In this document: positions 1 to 10,187 of the stretch, one piece after another | How the letters are laid out: the number at the start of each line of letters is the position of its first letter | How positions within the stretch are numbered: position 1 is the stretch's first letter | Source of the DNA: Harmothoe impar | Lineage: Eukaryota; Annelida; Polychaeta; Phyllodocida; Polynoidae | Length of the DNA stretch: 64,000 nt | Direction of reading: 5' to 3' | NCBI GenBank assembly: GCA_947462335.1 | Contig: OX381705.1 | Coordinates: 36,355,570 to 36,419,569 of the forward strand | Program-made: the position numbers and the translations under genes | The notes under the pieces: generated by a model | What the model was told of the DNA's origin: nothing | Databases searched by the model: none | Seen by the model: the letters and a program-made list of their open reading frames with translations, nothing else

Positions 1-64
1 CCTGTCAGGCTAGTCATAAACCTACAGTTTCTCAGAGGGAACAGAAAAATCTAAAAGTGATATG
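1..64 (+). repeat. partial SINE-like tail, cut by the window edge
   Basis: The sequence shares CAGGCTAGTCAT...CTAAAAGTGATATG with the tail of the SINE-like copy at 289-417. Its tRNA-like head lies before the window. Confidence 0.4.
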
Positions 65-288
65 CAATTCCACACAAGATACTTCTAGACATATTTAAAA
101 AACAACATGAAATGTTATTTTGTTTGCAGGACAAAAGAGACCTTTAGCAAACTCTACATAACATATGGTTCTAGCACTACAAGGTCAACCTTGCACTTGA
201 TTTGTGAGAGATCCTATATATATCTTTTCCTTTCGCTCATCCATCTGATCATCTATATGAGAGCTATGCTGCAGGCCTTACACCAGCT

Positions 289-417
289 GCCTCGATAGCT
301 CAATCAGACACAGCGTGGGACAGTGATAGGAAGGTCCCTAGTCTAATCCCCAACCAGGCTTGTCATGAAACTATAGGTCCTTTATGTTTTGATCTATTTT
401 TCTAAAAGTGATATGTT
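289..417 (+). repeat. tRNA-derived SINE-like element
   Basis: Bases 289-359 resemble a tRNA body: GCCTCGATAGCTCAAT matches a tRNA 5' arm and A box, and GTCTAATCCC sits where the B box is expected. The following tail ends in CTAAAAGTGATATG, which also ends a partial copy at 1-64. A shared non-tRNA tail on two copies indicates a SINE, not a tRNA gene. Confidence 0.55.
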
Positions 418-475
418 AGTCTATCAATGAACTGTTTTTATTATGATTTTATGTGGTAGTTATTCTAGATAATTT

Positions 476-560
476 TTGATGATTAAAAGGTAATTCATGG
501 TGACTAAACATATCACCAGCCTTGAGAAGCGAACCCTAAACCTGTAAATATACATGAGGC
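476..560 (-). repeat. partial SINE-like segment, minus strand
   Basis: It shares GATGATTAAAA...CAGC(A/C)(C/T)TGAGA and a reverse B-box-like GCGAACCC with the segment at 743-800. The two look like partial copies of one tRNA-derived family on the minus strand. Confidence 0.3.
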
Positions 561-623
561 AAATCCCAGACCTTTACAATCAATCAGTTGAGAAGTAGAG
601 TAGTGGTATATCCCAATATGAAT

Positions 624-695
624 GGCTCTGTGGCGCAATGGATCAGGGCCTGTCTCCAACACTGCAGGTCGTGAGTTCAATCCTTGGTCAAGCCA
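624..695 (+). repeat. tRNA-Arg-like SINE head or tRNA pseudogene
   Basis: These 72 bases start GGCTCTGTGGCGCAATGGAT, matching the 5' half of eukaryotic tRNA-Arg(TCT) including the A box, and carry a B-box-like GAGTTCAATCC. The anticodon arm and acceptor pairing are degraded. I read it as a tRNA-derived SINE or pseudogene, not a working tRNA. Confidence 0.55.
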
Positions 696-742
696 CTTCT
701 CTTGTTTTACCTACATCCATCTAAAATTCATTTCCCCTCACA

Positions 743-800
743 TGGATGATTAAAAATATGATCAGCACTGAGAGGTGAACCCAGGACCTTTTTACAATCA
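743..800 (-). repeat. partial SINE-like segment, minus strand
   Basis: The reverse complement contains CTGGGTTCACCTC, a good B box. The flank GATGATTAAAAATATGATCAGCA matches the segment at 476-560. It is probably a truncated tRNA-derived SINE. Confidence 0.35.
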
Positions 801-1719
801 ATTTTGCTGTATAGTAACAGAAGATTTTGCTGTCCCTGTACAGTACATAGTGCTGTAAATATACACAAGCTGACTTGCTGTAGGTCTACGGCAAAGTTGC
901 CCCCAGTATTTGGTGGACAGGAACACTACTTACTTCTAACAGTGTATGTCATAATAACCGCAAGCTGATTATTTTACCATGCTTGCCCTGGCTCAATGAA
1001 GATTGACTCGGCATTGAGTGTGAATGAATATATACATGTCGCTGGTAACAACTTTGATTTACCATGACAAATATGAAGAAAATTGTCAATTTATTGCCGT
1101 CCTATGATCAGTTGATAATTTTGAGAGTGGCTGAAGCTCCTGCAATCTTTTCAGATGGTCAGAGAATAACAACGTCAATAGTCAGAGGTTTCCATATTAG
1201 GCTAAGATGCTGTTCCATTAAATTCCAAATGACCACACGAGGAAGTGAATTTTAGGTTTAAATAGGCCACTCAAAAAATTAAATGGTTTCTCATCACCGT
1301 GCGCGTCAAAGAAATCCGGTTTTGAGGAAAACCTTTTTTTATTTTTGATAGAAATGGACAAATATTGGCATATTTGGTATCAAATTAAAGCTAATACTGC
1401 CAATAATGCATTGGGATAGAAATAACTAACATGTTCCCCACTTTTAAAGGGCAATACATTTTTGACTATTTGATTTTGGTCATGTAAATCATATATATTA
1501 TCCTATATATTTTAGCCCGGGGAGTTACAGGGGAAAATGGGGGGAAAAGCCTCCTTGGTCAGTCCTTGGTGATGAGAAACCACTTTTTTTAGTGGCCTTA
1601 CATGGATTAATAATCTAGGCTAAGTACGCCGGATTACAAAAACAGGGAAAGGCATTTTACTTGGGCCTAGAAAGGACCCACAAATCGATTCTCAGGACTT
1701 GTGGATAACAAGCAATTTC

Positions 1720-1887
1720 AGGGGCGTGGCAACCGGGGGGGACGGGGGGACATGTACCCCCCCCCCCCCCCCCACTTTTGACCAATCCCAAAAAAGGTCA
1801 AACCCCAAAGGTCAAGTAAAAAGGGGTCAAAAAGGGTCAAAATACCCCTCAGTCCCCCCTACTTTGAAACTGCTTGCCACGCCCCTG
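1720..1887. mobile_element. 168-bp MITE with CAGGGGCGTGGCAA ends
   Basis: The left end CAGGGGCGTGGCAA is mirrored by TTGCCACGCCCCTG at the right. Inside are a long C run, then GGTCAAGTAAAAAGGGG and AAAATACCCCTCAGTCCCCCC. The same interior and ends recur at 57558-57718, so this is a dispersed non-autonomous element. No superfamily was assigned. Confidence 0.6.
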
Positions 1888-2964
1888 GGCAATAGGTTGA
1901 GTTCTCTTTTGCTAGGGCCGGTTAACATGAAACACACCTTTAAAACATTCCACCACCTTTTGTCCTGGGGTCACACACCAGTTTGGACCAGTACATGTAC
2001 TACAGTCACCCACTAGTGCTGTGTGATTAAGTGACGTGCTGGAGGACGTGTGTATTATGGCATCCATGGACTGGGGGGGGGGGGGAGGGGGGGGCAGCGT
2101 AGTACTACTTATACCCGCCCATTGATGAGCGCTAAATTACCTTGAGTTTTTATAGGCAGAGCCCGCGTTCTTCACTTCCCCGTTCAGTATTGAGCCAACA
2201 TGTTTAGAAAAAAACTTCTTTCAGGAAGGCACCTTATTTGAGCGCAGCTTTGACTTGAAGGGGCGCGTGAGGGATGGGGTGGAGAGGCACGTGATCTGCC
2301 CTTTGATTAAATAAAGCGTTGCTTGAAACCAACATGTACCAACATGAGTTGTCATTAATAGTAGGGTTAGAACAAGAGGCATCCAAGTTTAGCTCATGAT
2401 GACAAATATCCCTTGTTTCAAGTCAAAAAATTATCTGGACTGCAGGAAGTTTACAGGCGTTTACATCAATAGAATGTCTGATGAAAAAAAGGATTTTGTG
2501 AAAGGAGGCCATTCCACAAATATGCACTTTAAAGAAAGCTATTTGTATGCATGTACTGTGGAAGTTGTTCATTTGAAGCACTTGATGGACGAAAAACTTG
2601 GAAACGTCTATGAACGCCTGCACCCCTATCACGTTTTCTATTGTCAGCTTCAGTTCCCAAGCTTCTTGTGGCAGGTAGATATAGCGAAGAAACGGGAGGG
2701 ACTTGTTTTCATGATCAACACGTGCAGGCTGGCACAGGTAATCTCATGCACAGTTGGCTCTGCTTTCTCAAGTTAGCTTGTTCCTGACAAGCTATGGTAA
2801 GTGTATGTCTGGTACGCTGAGCTTAGAACGTATACGTGGCCCCTCATACGAAGCCTTCAGACTTATCGCTAACACATTACGCCTAAAGATTAACCTTTTT
2901 TCGACCTAATGACAACGAGTCTAAAATGCGCGTAGCAAATATTGCTGGAAACTTTGGTTCCAGT

Positions 2965-3050
2965 AGACTCAGCTGTATAGAGCTATAGCAGAATCTATTG
3001 TAAATCCGCATTTGAAGGTCTGAGGTTCAACTCTCAGTATTGGTGCCATT
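2965..3050 (+). repeat. possible tRNA-derived SINE fragment
   Basis: CTCAGCTGTATAGAGC is A-box-like and GAGGTTCAACTCTC is B-box-like, at tRNA-like spacing. Two more B-box-like strings follow within 400 bases: GGTTCCAGTC on the minus strand near 3255 and GGGTTTGAATCCCAC near 3389. This suggests a nest of SINE remnants. Confidence 0.3.
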
Positions 3051-3589
3051 TTTACTCATCCATTTTAGGAAAATAACAGTATTGCAGTGATGCATTATGT
3101 AAGCACTAACGTTAATTTAGCCATCTTTCCTGCAGATTATGCAAATACACTGGTCTAACTTTCTGCATATATTTTCAAGAGTAACATTAGAGTGTACCAA
3201 ATTATATTGCTTTAAAACTGAACCAGGAGAACTGTAGTTTGTAAGAGGGTTCCCTGACAAGACTGGAACCTATAGCCCTCAGACTATATTCAACCCCTCC
3301 TGTACCAATTAAGCTAGTGGGGTAATCACTTATATGTATACAGGCAGTATCAATAGGGTTTGAATAGATCAGGTCACATGTGGGTTCTTGGGTTTGAATC
3401 CCACTCTCTTCTCTCCACCTCTCTTTTTTGTATTTTATCGCCTTTCTCCTTAAATTCCGTTCATTTTCTTACTCCCATAGCCTAACCCTGTCAGCAGAGG
3501 GCTGGTTGTACGTTCCTCTAGATCATCATACCAGCCCCTGGGGCTAGGCATTACGGCGCTGGGCACAGCCCCAGACCTACCCTTTCAAG

Positions 3590-3643
3590 CCATGATACAG
3601 TGGGGGTCCATGATACAGTGGGGGTCCATGATACAGTGGGGGT
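3590..3643. repeat. 18-bp tandem repeat, three copies
   Basis: Three identical copies of CCATGATACAGTGGGGGT lie head to tail. The period is divisible by three, which explains the repetitive minus-strand reading frame here; no gene is implied. Confidence 0.9.
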
Positions 3644-4250
3644 CGAGCATACCCACAGGCCAATCCCATTGTAATTGGGGGCCAGATCTGAAAGCCCAAG
3701 CCTGGAAGATTGGACTCCGATGCCCTCTATACACATATTGTTAGCTTTCATCCTAAAAGCAAACAGATATGTTGCAAACAGATATGTTGCCATCCTATTC
3801 AGCGCTGCCCATCTGCTATCTCACGATACCAGTTTATGACAGTCCCCACGGGCTTACCTGTGGGTGCAGAGGTATTGATTCATCTGCCATTGCAGCAAAC
3901 ATACAATTAGATGCTCCTGCCCCAGAACCCTGCAAAGACACATGTATTTTGGTGTATTGATCAACATTCATATAAATGCGGTCAATCCAGCCCGTGTAGC
4001 ATTTGTTAAAATCAGGTATACACAAGCAATGGTATGATCCGGCTACTGAAGCTTTAACAATGGGGAATCAGACCAATGACATATTAGATATGGCTACATT
4101 TATGATATGTTCTCGATTGCATAGCTCTGGCCTGATAACATTGCTGAATCAGAAGAGCATTGGTATAAAGATACAATTAATGCATATGATCAACCTTTTC
4201 ATGATAGACCTCTGCCTGTGAGTACTTGTACAGCCACAAATAATCATTTC

Positions 4251-4363
4251 ATTTCAAGAAAATAAGATAATTAAACTCGTCTGGCGGACAAACCACTTGT
4301 TACAAGAAAATATATTTTCTTAAAACTCGCCAGACGAGTTTAATAATCTTATTTTCTTGAAAT
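4251..4363. repeat. fold-back repeat with 36-bp arms
   Basis: The arms 4251-4286 and 4328-4363 are inverted copies with one mismatch, separated by a 41-base loop. The loop contains its own palindrome, AAGAAAATATATTTTCTT. It could extrude as a cruciform and is probably a fold-back transposon or MITE pair of ends. Confidence 0.75.
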
Positions 4364-4365
4364 GG

Positions 4366-4722
4366 GCGTGGCGTAGGAAAAGGGGGCCAGGGGGGCCCAG
4401 GCCCCCCAATCACTGAGATGGGGGGGGGGGCTGGATATGCTTGCCCCCCCCCCCCCCCCCCAAAAAAAAGAAGATTGTCAAGACCTCCAATATAATACAC
4501 ACAACTTCCAATATTTGCCTCTCTTGCATAGGGAAAAGTAGGGGCAGAGGGGCCTGGGCCCCCAATCAGAAATAAGACGGGCTCAAATACTTCTTTTTTT
4601 ATACAGTTTCAATATAAGTGTGTATATGATACATCATGCATAAAAGCTGATGCTAAAACTTGGTTGGAGTGGGCTCCCGCCCCCCCCACCCCCCCATGAA
4701 GATTTACTTCCTACGCCTCTGA
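4366..4722. mobile_element. poly-C/G-rich MITE with GGCGTAGGAA ends
   Basis: The left end GGCGTAGGAA (4370) is mirrored by TTCCTACGCC (4709). The interior holds two related units containing CC(A/T)GGGCCCCCAATCA-like sequence. The right end, ATTTGCTTCCTACGC, recurs at 14486-14540, showing a dispersed family. Confidence 0.45.
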
Positions 4723-4874
4723 AATGAGATAATTATGTTTGGCTGTGTGAGGACTTACTCTGGGTAACTCTCCGGCGATGTATTGCTACATTATACCAAC
4801 AAAAGATGTTGCAGTATGACTTACAGTTCATACTGTAAGACATTGTATATAAGTCTACCTCGCGTATTAGCTCT

Positions 4875-5653
4875 ACTGAAAACTCTATGGGGAAAAAAGT
4901 AATCAAGAGTGATTACTTTTTGTCATCATTGTGATGACCTGTAATCACTTAGTAATCACTATAGTACTCATATGTGATGACCCCATGTAATCACCGTGAT
5001 TATGTTTATGAAATCATCTATGATTAATTTCATTTCATCATTTCAATTTTTTTCTTTGTACAACAAGGTATCAATCACTAATTATCAATAATTACCCCCT
5101 CCACCTATCATCGTACCTTGATTGAGAGCATTTCAAGCTCTCATAGCAAGCCCAACAAGGCCTATATGACATATTGTGTACAGTAAACAAGATATAGTTT
5201 TAAAACCAACACAGCTGAAGGCTGGTCAGCAGGTCCACAGGGCCCATACGGACCGAACCTTGGACAACAGGGTAGTAAACAACAGCCCATCCTTACATTA
5301 GTAAATGTGGTTTAAGGCACACAAATGGTGTCCATGTATACACACATGTCTGCTCTTTAGAATTCTGCCGAAAACTTACTTGTAAATTACTTGAGTTTCT
5401 AATGTGAAAATATTCTTCAAATGTTTGATTTTATAAGTTCCTATAATTAGAGTTAATATGGATATAAATTCATATATGAGCTGGAGTAGGTCCTGTATAG
5501 TCCCTCATTGTCTAGTGGGGCCCTCTAGTGGCAAATATTGTAATTGAGATGATGATTTTGGTCATCACCGTGATGACTTTACCCTAAGTAATCAGCATGA
5601 TTACCCTAACTAATCAGCAGTGATTAGTTTCATATATGCCTACGTTTTCAGTG
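4875..5653. mobile_element. 779-bp dyad-rich MITE with ACTGAAAAC ends
   Basis: The left end ACTGAAAAC and right end GTTTTCAGT are inverted. Just inside both ends are arrays of short dyads of two kinds, GTAATCA-n-TGATTAC and GTCATCA-n-TGATGAC, each about 17-20 bases. The centre is unique and non-coding. Terminal CACTG-type ends with many subterminal inverted motifs resemble the CMC (CACTA/Mirage/Chapaev) group, but no target duplication is clear. Confidence 0.5.
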
Positions 5654-5737
5654 TATAGACTTTGAGCATATCCTATACGCTACACAGGGGGTCTGGCTAT
5701 GACGACTTTAGTACATGTACTGTAGTATACATCTAAA

Positions 5738-5853
5738 AACTCCTGTATAAGCTGCACCCTGACTTTGTTCTGATCCTATAAGCCACACTGGCAATCTAGA
5801 TGACTTGCGTACTGGCAGCGGCCTATTAATACGTGAGGTTTTACGGTGGTGAT
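5738..5853. repeat. partial copy of the CCGTAAAACCTCGCGTATAAGCC MITE family
   Basis: In reverse complement it begins ACCGTAAAACCTCACGTA, contains GTGTGGCTTATAGGATC and ends at AGTTTTTAGATG. The same order is seen at 60783-60880. It is related to the ends of the complete copy at 16300-16522. Confidence 0.45.
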
Positions 5854-8800
5854 GTAAGACTACATGAGCTGACTTGCACAGTCAAACGTTTCGAGTGAGT
5901 CTTAATCAAATCTTATTAAGTCTAATCTTAAAGTCTTGAGGAACTAAAAAAAGGGGAAAGAAACGAAAAACGGGGTTGGGACAGAGCCCCATGCACATGA
6001 GTAACGAACCAGAGTAAGACTGCATGTATAGTGGCACCATCTTCATTTGATGAGTATTATTAAGACTTGTTAAGATTTGATTAAGACTACCTCAACATGT
6101 TTGTTCGTGCACTTGTGTGAGCTACGCCTGTCGAGCTTTAGGAACAGTGCTTACTTCTAACGGTGCATCATTACTAAACAATATGGTACACTTCTCATTT
6201 GTGTTAGGGTGTTACATACATGTTACACATAATTTGCACGTTCCAGACACCGTGTTCTACACTGAAACAGGCTAATACTAACTTCCTGGGAAGGAAAACG
6301 TATACATGCAATATATTAGACTCTTACAACATTTATCATGATGCAACGTTTGCATCCAATCGACTGTCTCCAGCTGATTCTAAAGATGAATCATTCCAGC
6401 GGGATGACTTTCCCTTGGCATATAATAGCAGGTACTGTCGGCCTAATCAAAATATTTCTTTGCAGTGTATGCTGTCCTGACCTAGTTATAGATCACATTT
6501 TGTACACAAGGGAATATGCATTAATATGCAGATCATCAGAGTGTAATTCTACAGTCAGAGTGTAATTCTACAATACCCTTTTGTCTTTTGCTTTTAGGTA
6601 AGTTGAGCTGTATGCTGGTGCGACAGGGAGGTAACACATTTATTCTCCAACTAAATACTAAGATTTAGAATTTATTTCTCAGCATGACTCAATGATAGCT
6701 AAGTAACATTAAACAATTATATTGGCACAGATGATATTAAAAGGATTGTATTCCCTTCAGGAATATATCTTTTTAACCTTAAGTAAATTTAATCTTTACT
6801 ATTGACCCTTAAAGCGTACCTAGAGCAAATAGTTAGTTGTGCTTAGATTTAGTAAACGTATACACATTATACACATGTAGCTATGTATTATGTAAAGCAT
6901 AGTAATTGTGTAGAAATAGATTTTGTAATTGTGTTTCAAGGTAAAATACTTTATTACATTTGTAACCACATTAACCATTCAATACCACCCAATCGGAAGA
7001 AAAGTTAATTTGTTTTTTTCCGATAATCGCATAATCCCATCAAACCTGTTCACTGCATATCAGCTTAAATATATCTAACACATATGAAGTTAATATTTCT
7101 CTGCCTGCGTTTTAGAACTGATGTTTTGGTCAATATTAGAAAAAGAAAACAATATTGAACTATTACATCTTTTTAACTATATATGACCCGCATTGAAAAC
7201 TATCCACGGGTTGGGGCATATATGGTCTCGGAGCATGCACCTCTCCTATCCCTGTTTTGTGCTGTACCTAAATTCACCACTTCCAATTAATTAGCACCCT
7301 GATACCCTCTATGTTGTACCTCTAGTGTAGTCCTAGCCTATCGCACTATTCTAAACCCTAACGCTTGCAGTTTTACTCCGTCTCAATTAAATCTGTCTAA
7401 ATCTGTCTTCTGATAGATAGCTTTAGTATCGATTATAATTAAGAACATCTTTCTCTTTGTGATTTTAATATAATTCGTTCAATACATTATTCTACTTATA
7501 CATTACGATTTGAGCTTGGTGATGGTTTCACCTTTTATTATGTGTATTATATTAAAAGTCCTTCGCGGTTGATTTTAACACTTTCTTCTCTCTCCCTCCA
7601 AGAAACCGGACTGATTATAGGCTTCAGTGGCTGCACAAATATGATTATCATTAGAATGGGAATCGGTAGGGCAACAACAACGCATTTTCTAGTGTGTACA
7701 ACACGCGCATCCTAAGTTCTGTGGACTACCACTGGCAGGGCTGTGGGCCTTGTTTAGACGCCTCCTGCTATACTACCCGGCCGTATATCTTTTAGATAAG
7801 AAGGCTTCTCTTCTGCTGCTGGTTTGCACGAGTCGACCCGGTGTGCTCCTCTGTACATCCAATGTATTTACAAAACTCTGATTAGGTTTAAGTTGAAATG
7901 TCGTTCGTGTGTATGTCAAACCCCTTCACATGTGAACCCCGAATGGACACACTACCTCCTCGCTATTATATATATTAAACCACATGCACCAACCTTCCCA
8001 TTGCCTCTCCCCACATGGAAGAGCGAGCTCCCACAGACAGGGGGCGTCATGACCAGGGATGGTCCTACAGTCAAGTACCCCATTACCTCTGTGTTGATAA
8101 TCAATGGACGCTTACCAAACGGATCAATGCCATGTATTTCCACCAAATCATGCTACATGTACCCACAACTTACTGTAGAGCATCACGCCCTGTGGTTGAT
8201 GGAACGGATACAGATTGGTAGGAGGATGGAAACCGGAAGTAATGCTATCTCAAGTAGCAGATGGCAAATCTAAGTTAAAGAAGACAGTGCTGTGTTGCCC
8301 AGCGAGGAAATTATGCCGAAGCCAAAGTGGATGTAGAAACGTGTAGCACACCGGAACCTATTACTAACTGCTTTAGCGATAACAACACGACAACTTGAAC
8401 TAAGATTAAGTTCCCTTTGCTTTGGTTAACATTCCCTGTTCCTCTAACAGTCTTGCTACTTTAACGTAGAAACCTAATCCTGTATGCTGTGCATCTTTTC
8501 CGAATTAGTTGCCTGTTTTTGGTGATCATTTGGGCCTCTCTACGAAATCAATCACAATTACGGTACACCAGTGTGCTTCAAATTCCCTAGATTAATATGT
8601 ATTAAAAGAATACTCATTCTAAACTATGTACTTAATTTGACTGAAACAACATTTTCCAAGTTAACATGCATAATATATTCTATATAGTTTCCATGTAAGA
8701 AATGGCACAGATTCGTCTGTTTAAACTAAAGTCATTATAGTCGGGTAGCATTGACTTTGTCGAAAATGGGTGCATTTGTAGATTTCTTTAATTGGGGGAA

Positions 8801-9134
8801 GGGATGTGGTTTTGTAAGTTGTGTATATAGCTGTACCCCTATGTGCGTCTTGCCACCCTTTTATCACCCACTCCTAGTCTGGGATTGAGTTCACCAACTT
8901 TAAAACCTCCCATACCGTCATGTGTCATGGGTACCCCATCTAATTTCCATTTATGTGCAGAATACCTCATGAATGAAAAGTCGAAGTCCAGAGAAAAAAA
9001 AAGAGCAAAAAGCCAGGTGACCACTACTTGCTCTGTAAGTCATTACATCAGTGTGTGACGTCAGCCATGACGTCACGTCATGATATCAGGTGTGGTGCCA
9101 TGGCTCATGCAGAAGTGGTGTGTGCTCTTTCCAG

Positions 9135-10187
9135 GTTGTGGCCATAATATCCATCCTCTTCGTCATTCTCTCCACAATTGCCTTGACTCTCAACACCATA
9201 CCGGCATTCCAAAGTCGTGATGAGCACGGCATCGTAGACAATCCAAAGCTTGCCATCGTCGAAGCGGTGTGCATTGGCTGGTTTACCCTAGAGTACGTTC
9301 TCCGGTTCTGGGCGGCGCCAAACAAGTGGAAATTTATGAAGGGGGCGCTCAATTTTATAGACCTACTCGCCATTATGCCTTATTTTGTCTCCTTGGGACT
9401 AGCAGAATCTAACCACAGCACGGAACAGTTCCATAACGTTCGACGAGTGGTTCAGATTTTCCGAATTATGCGGATTCTGAGGATTTTAAAGTTAGCCAGG
9501 CACTCTACTGGACTCCAATCATTGGGATACACACTGCAGCGCAGCTATAAAGAGCTGGGGCTCCTCATGATGTTTCTAGCCATAGGGGTCCTACTCTTCT
9601 CCAGTCTCGCCTATTTCGCCGAAAAGGACGAGAAGGATACCAAGTTCCTTAGCATTCCAGAGACGTTTTGGTGGGCCGCCATCACAATGACCACAGTAGG
9701 CTATGGTGACATCTGCCCCACCACTGTCATGGGCAAGTTAGTCGGCAGCGTGTGTTGTATATGCGGTGTGTTAGTTATTGCCCTGCCCATTCCCATTATT
9801 GTCAACAATTTCGCCGAGTTCTACAAGGACCAGATGCGCAGAGAAAAGGCCATCAAACGCAAAGAAGCTTTGGAGCGAGCGAAGCGTAACGGCAGCATAG
9901 TGTCGTTCCACTCGGTGAACCTTCGCGACGCTTTTGCCCGCAGCATGGAGCTTATCGACGTGATATCGGAACGGCATGACGGCGATTCAGCCAGCCAGTT
10001 CAATAGCGCGCCGACAAGCCCACCGCCGTGTGGCGTCAAAGCCAACGACGCGAACACCATTCAGGTCAGTGACTCGTCCAAGGACAGCAACAGCAGCCAC
10101 CCGGACTGCGGCCGGTCGGGGGGCACTCGGCTACTGGAGGACGGCGACCAGGATCTGCTGCCATCCACGGGCGACCTTCACTCACAG
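9135..10187 (+). CDS. Kv2/Shab voltage-gated K+ channel, exon with S1-S6 and pore
   Basis: This internal exon encodes the membrane core of a delayed-rectifier potassium channel of the Kv2 (Shab/KCNB) family, a plasma-membrane tetramer. Counting from the exon start (V1), S1 is about residues 1-21, S2 38-59, and S3 66-88. S4 is about 102-124, with arginines every third position and the Kv2-typical [14 protein letters not shown]5 is about 140-162, the pore helix and filter TMTTVGYGD 184-192, and S6 about 200-230. The S6 hinge is PIP (218-220), as in Kv2, not PVP as in Kv1. The post-S6 string [20 protein letters not shown] is strongly Kv2-like. The exon is bounded by acceptor ctctttccag and donor CACAG|GTGAGC and is phase 0 at both ends. 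The N-terminal T1 domain and start codon are not in the window and must lie upstream. Family assignment is very secure; vertebrate paralogue names do not apply. Confidence 0.95.

Larger units (their letters stand above)
1..9134 (+). other. upstream Kv2 intron, no coding exon recognised
   Basis: This stretch precedes the pore exon and should be intron of the same gene. I searched all frames for the Kv T1 domain and found none, so the first coding exon is outside the window. It holds SINE-like segments (1-900 and about 2950-3400), three short tandem units, poly-C/G MITEs, a fold-back repeat and a dyad-rich element. From about 5.9 to 9.1 kb it is AT-rich with no feature I can name. Confidence 0.6.

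Noticed and set aside
2396..2776. A 126-codon ORF considered as a possible first Kv2 exon
   Set aside because: It lacks T1-domain motifs and looks like random AT-rich translation.
7824..8273. A 149-codon plus-strand ORF upstream of the Kv2 pore exon
   Set aside because: No domain, no splice sites that fit the channel phase, and it does not resemble a Kv T1 domain.
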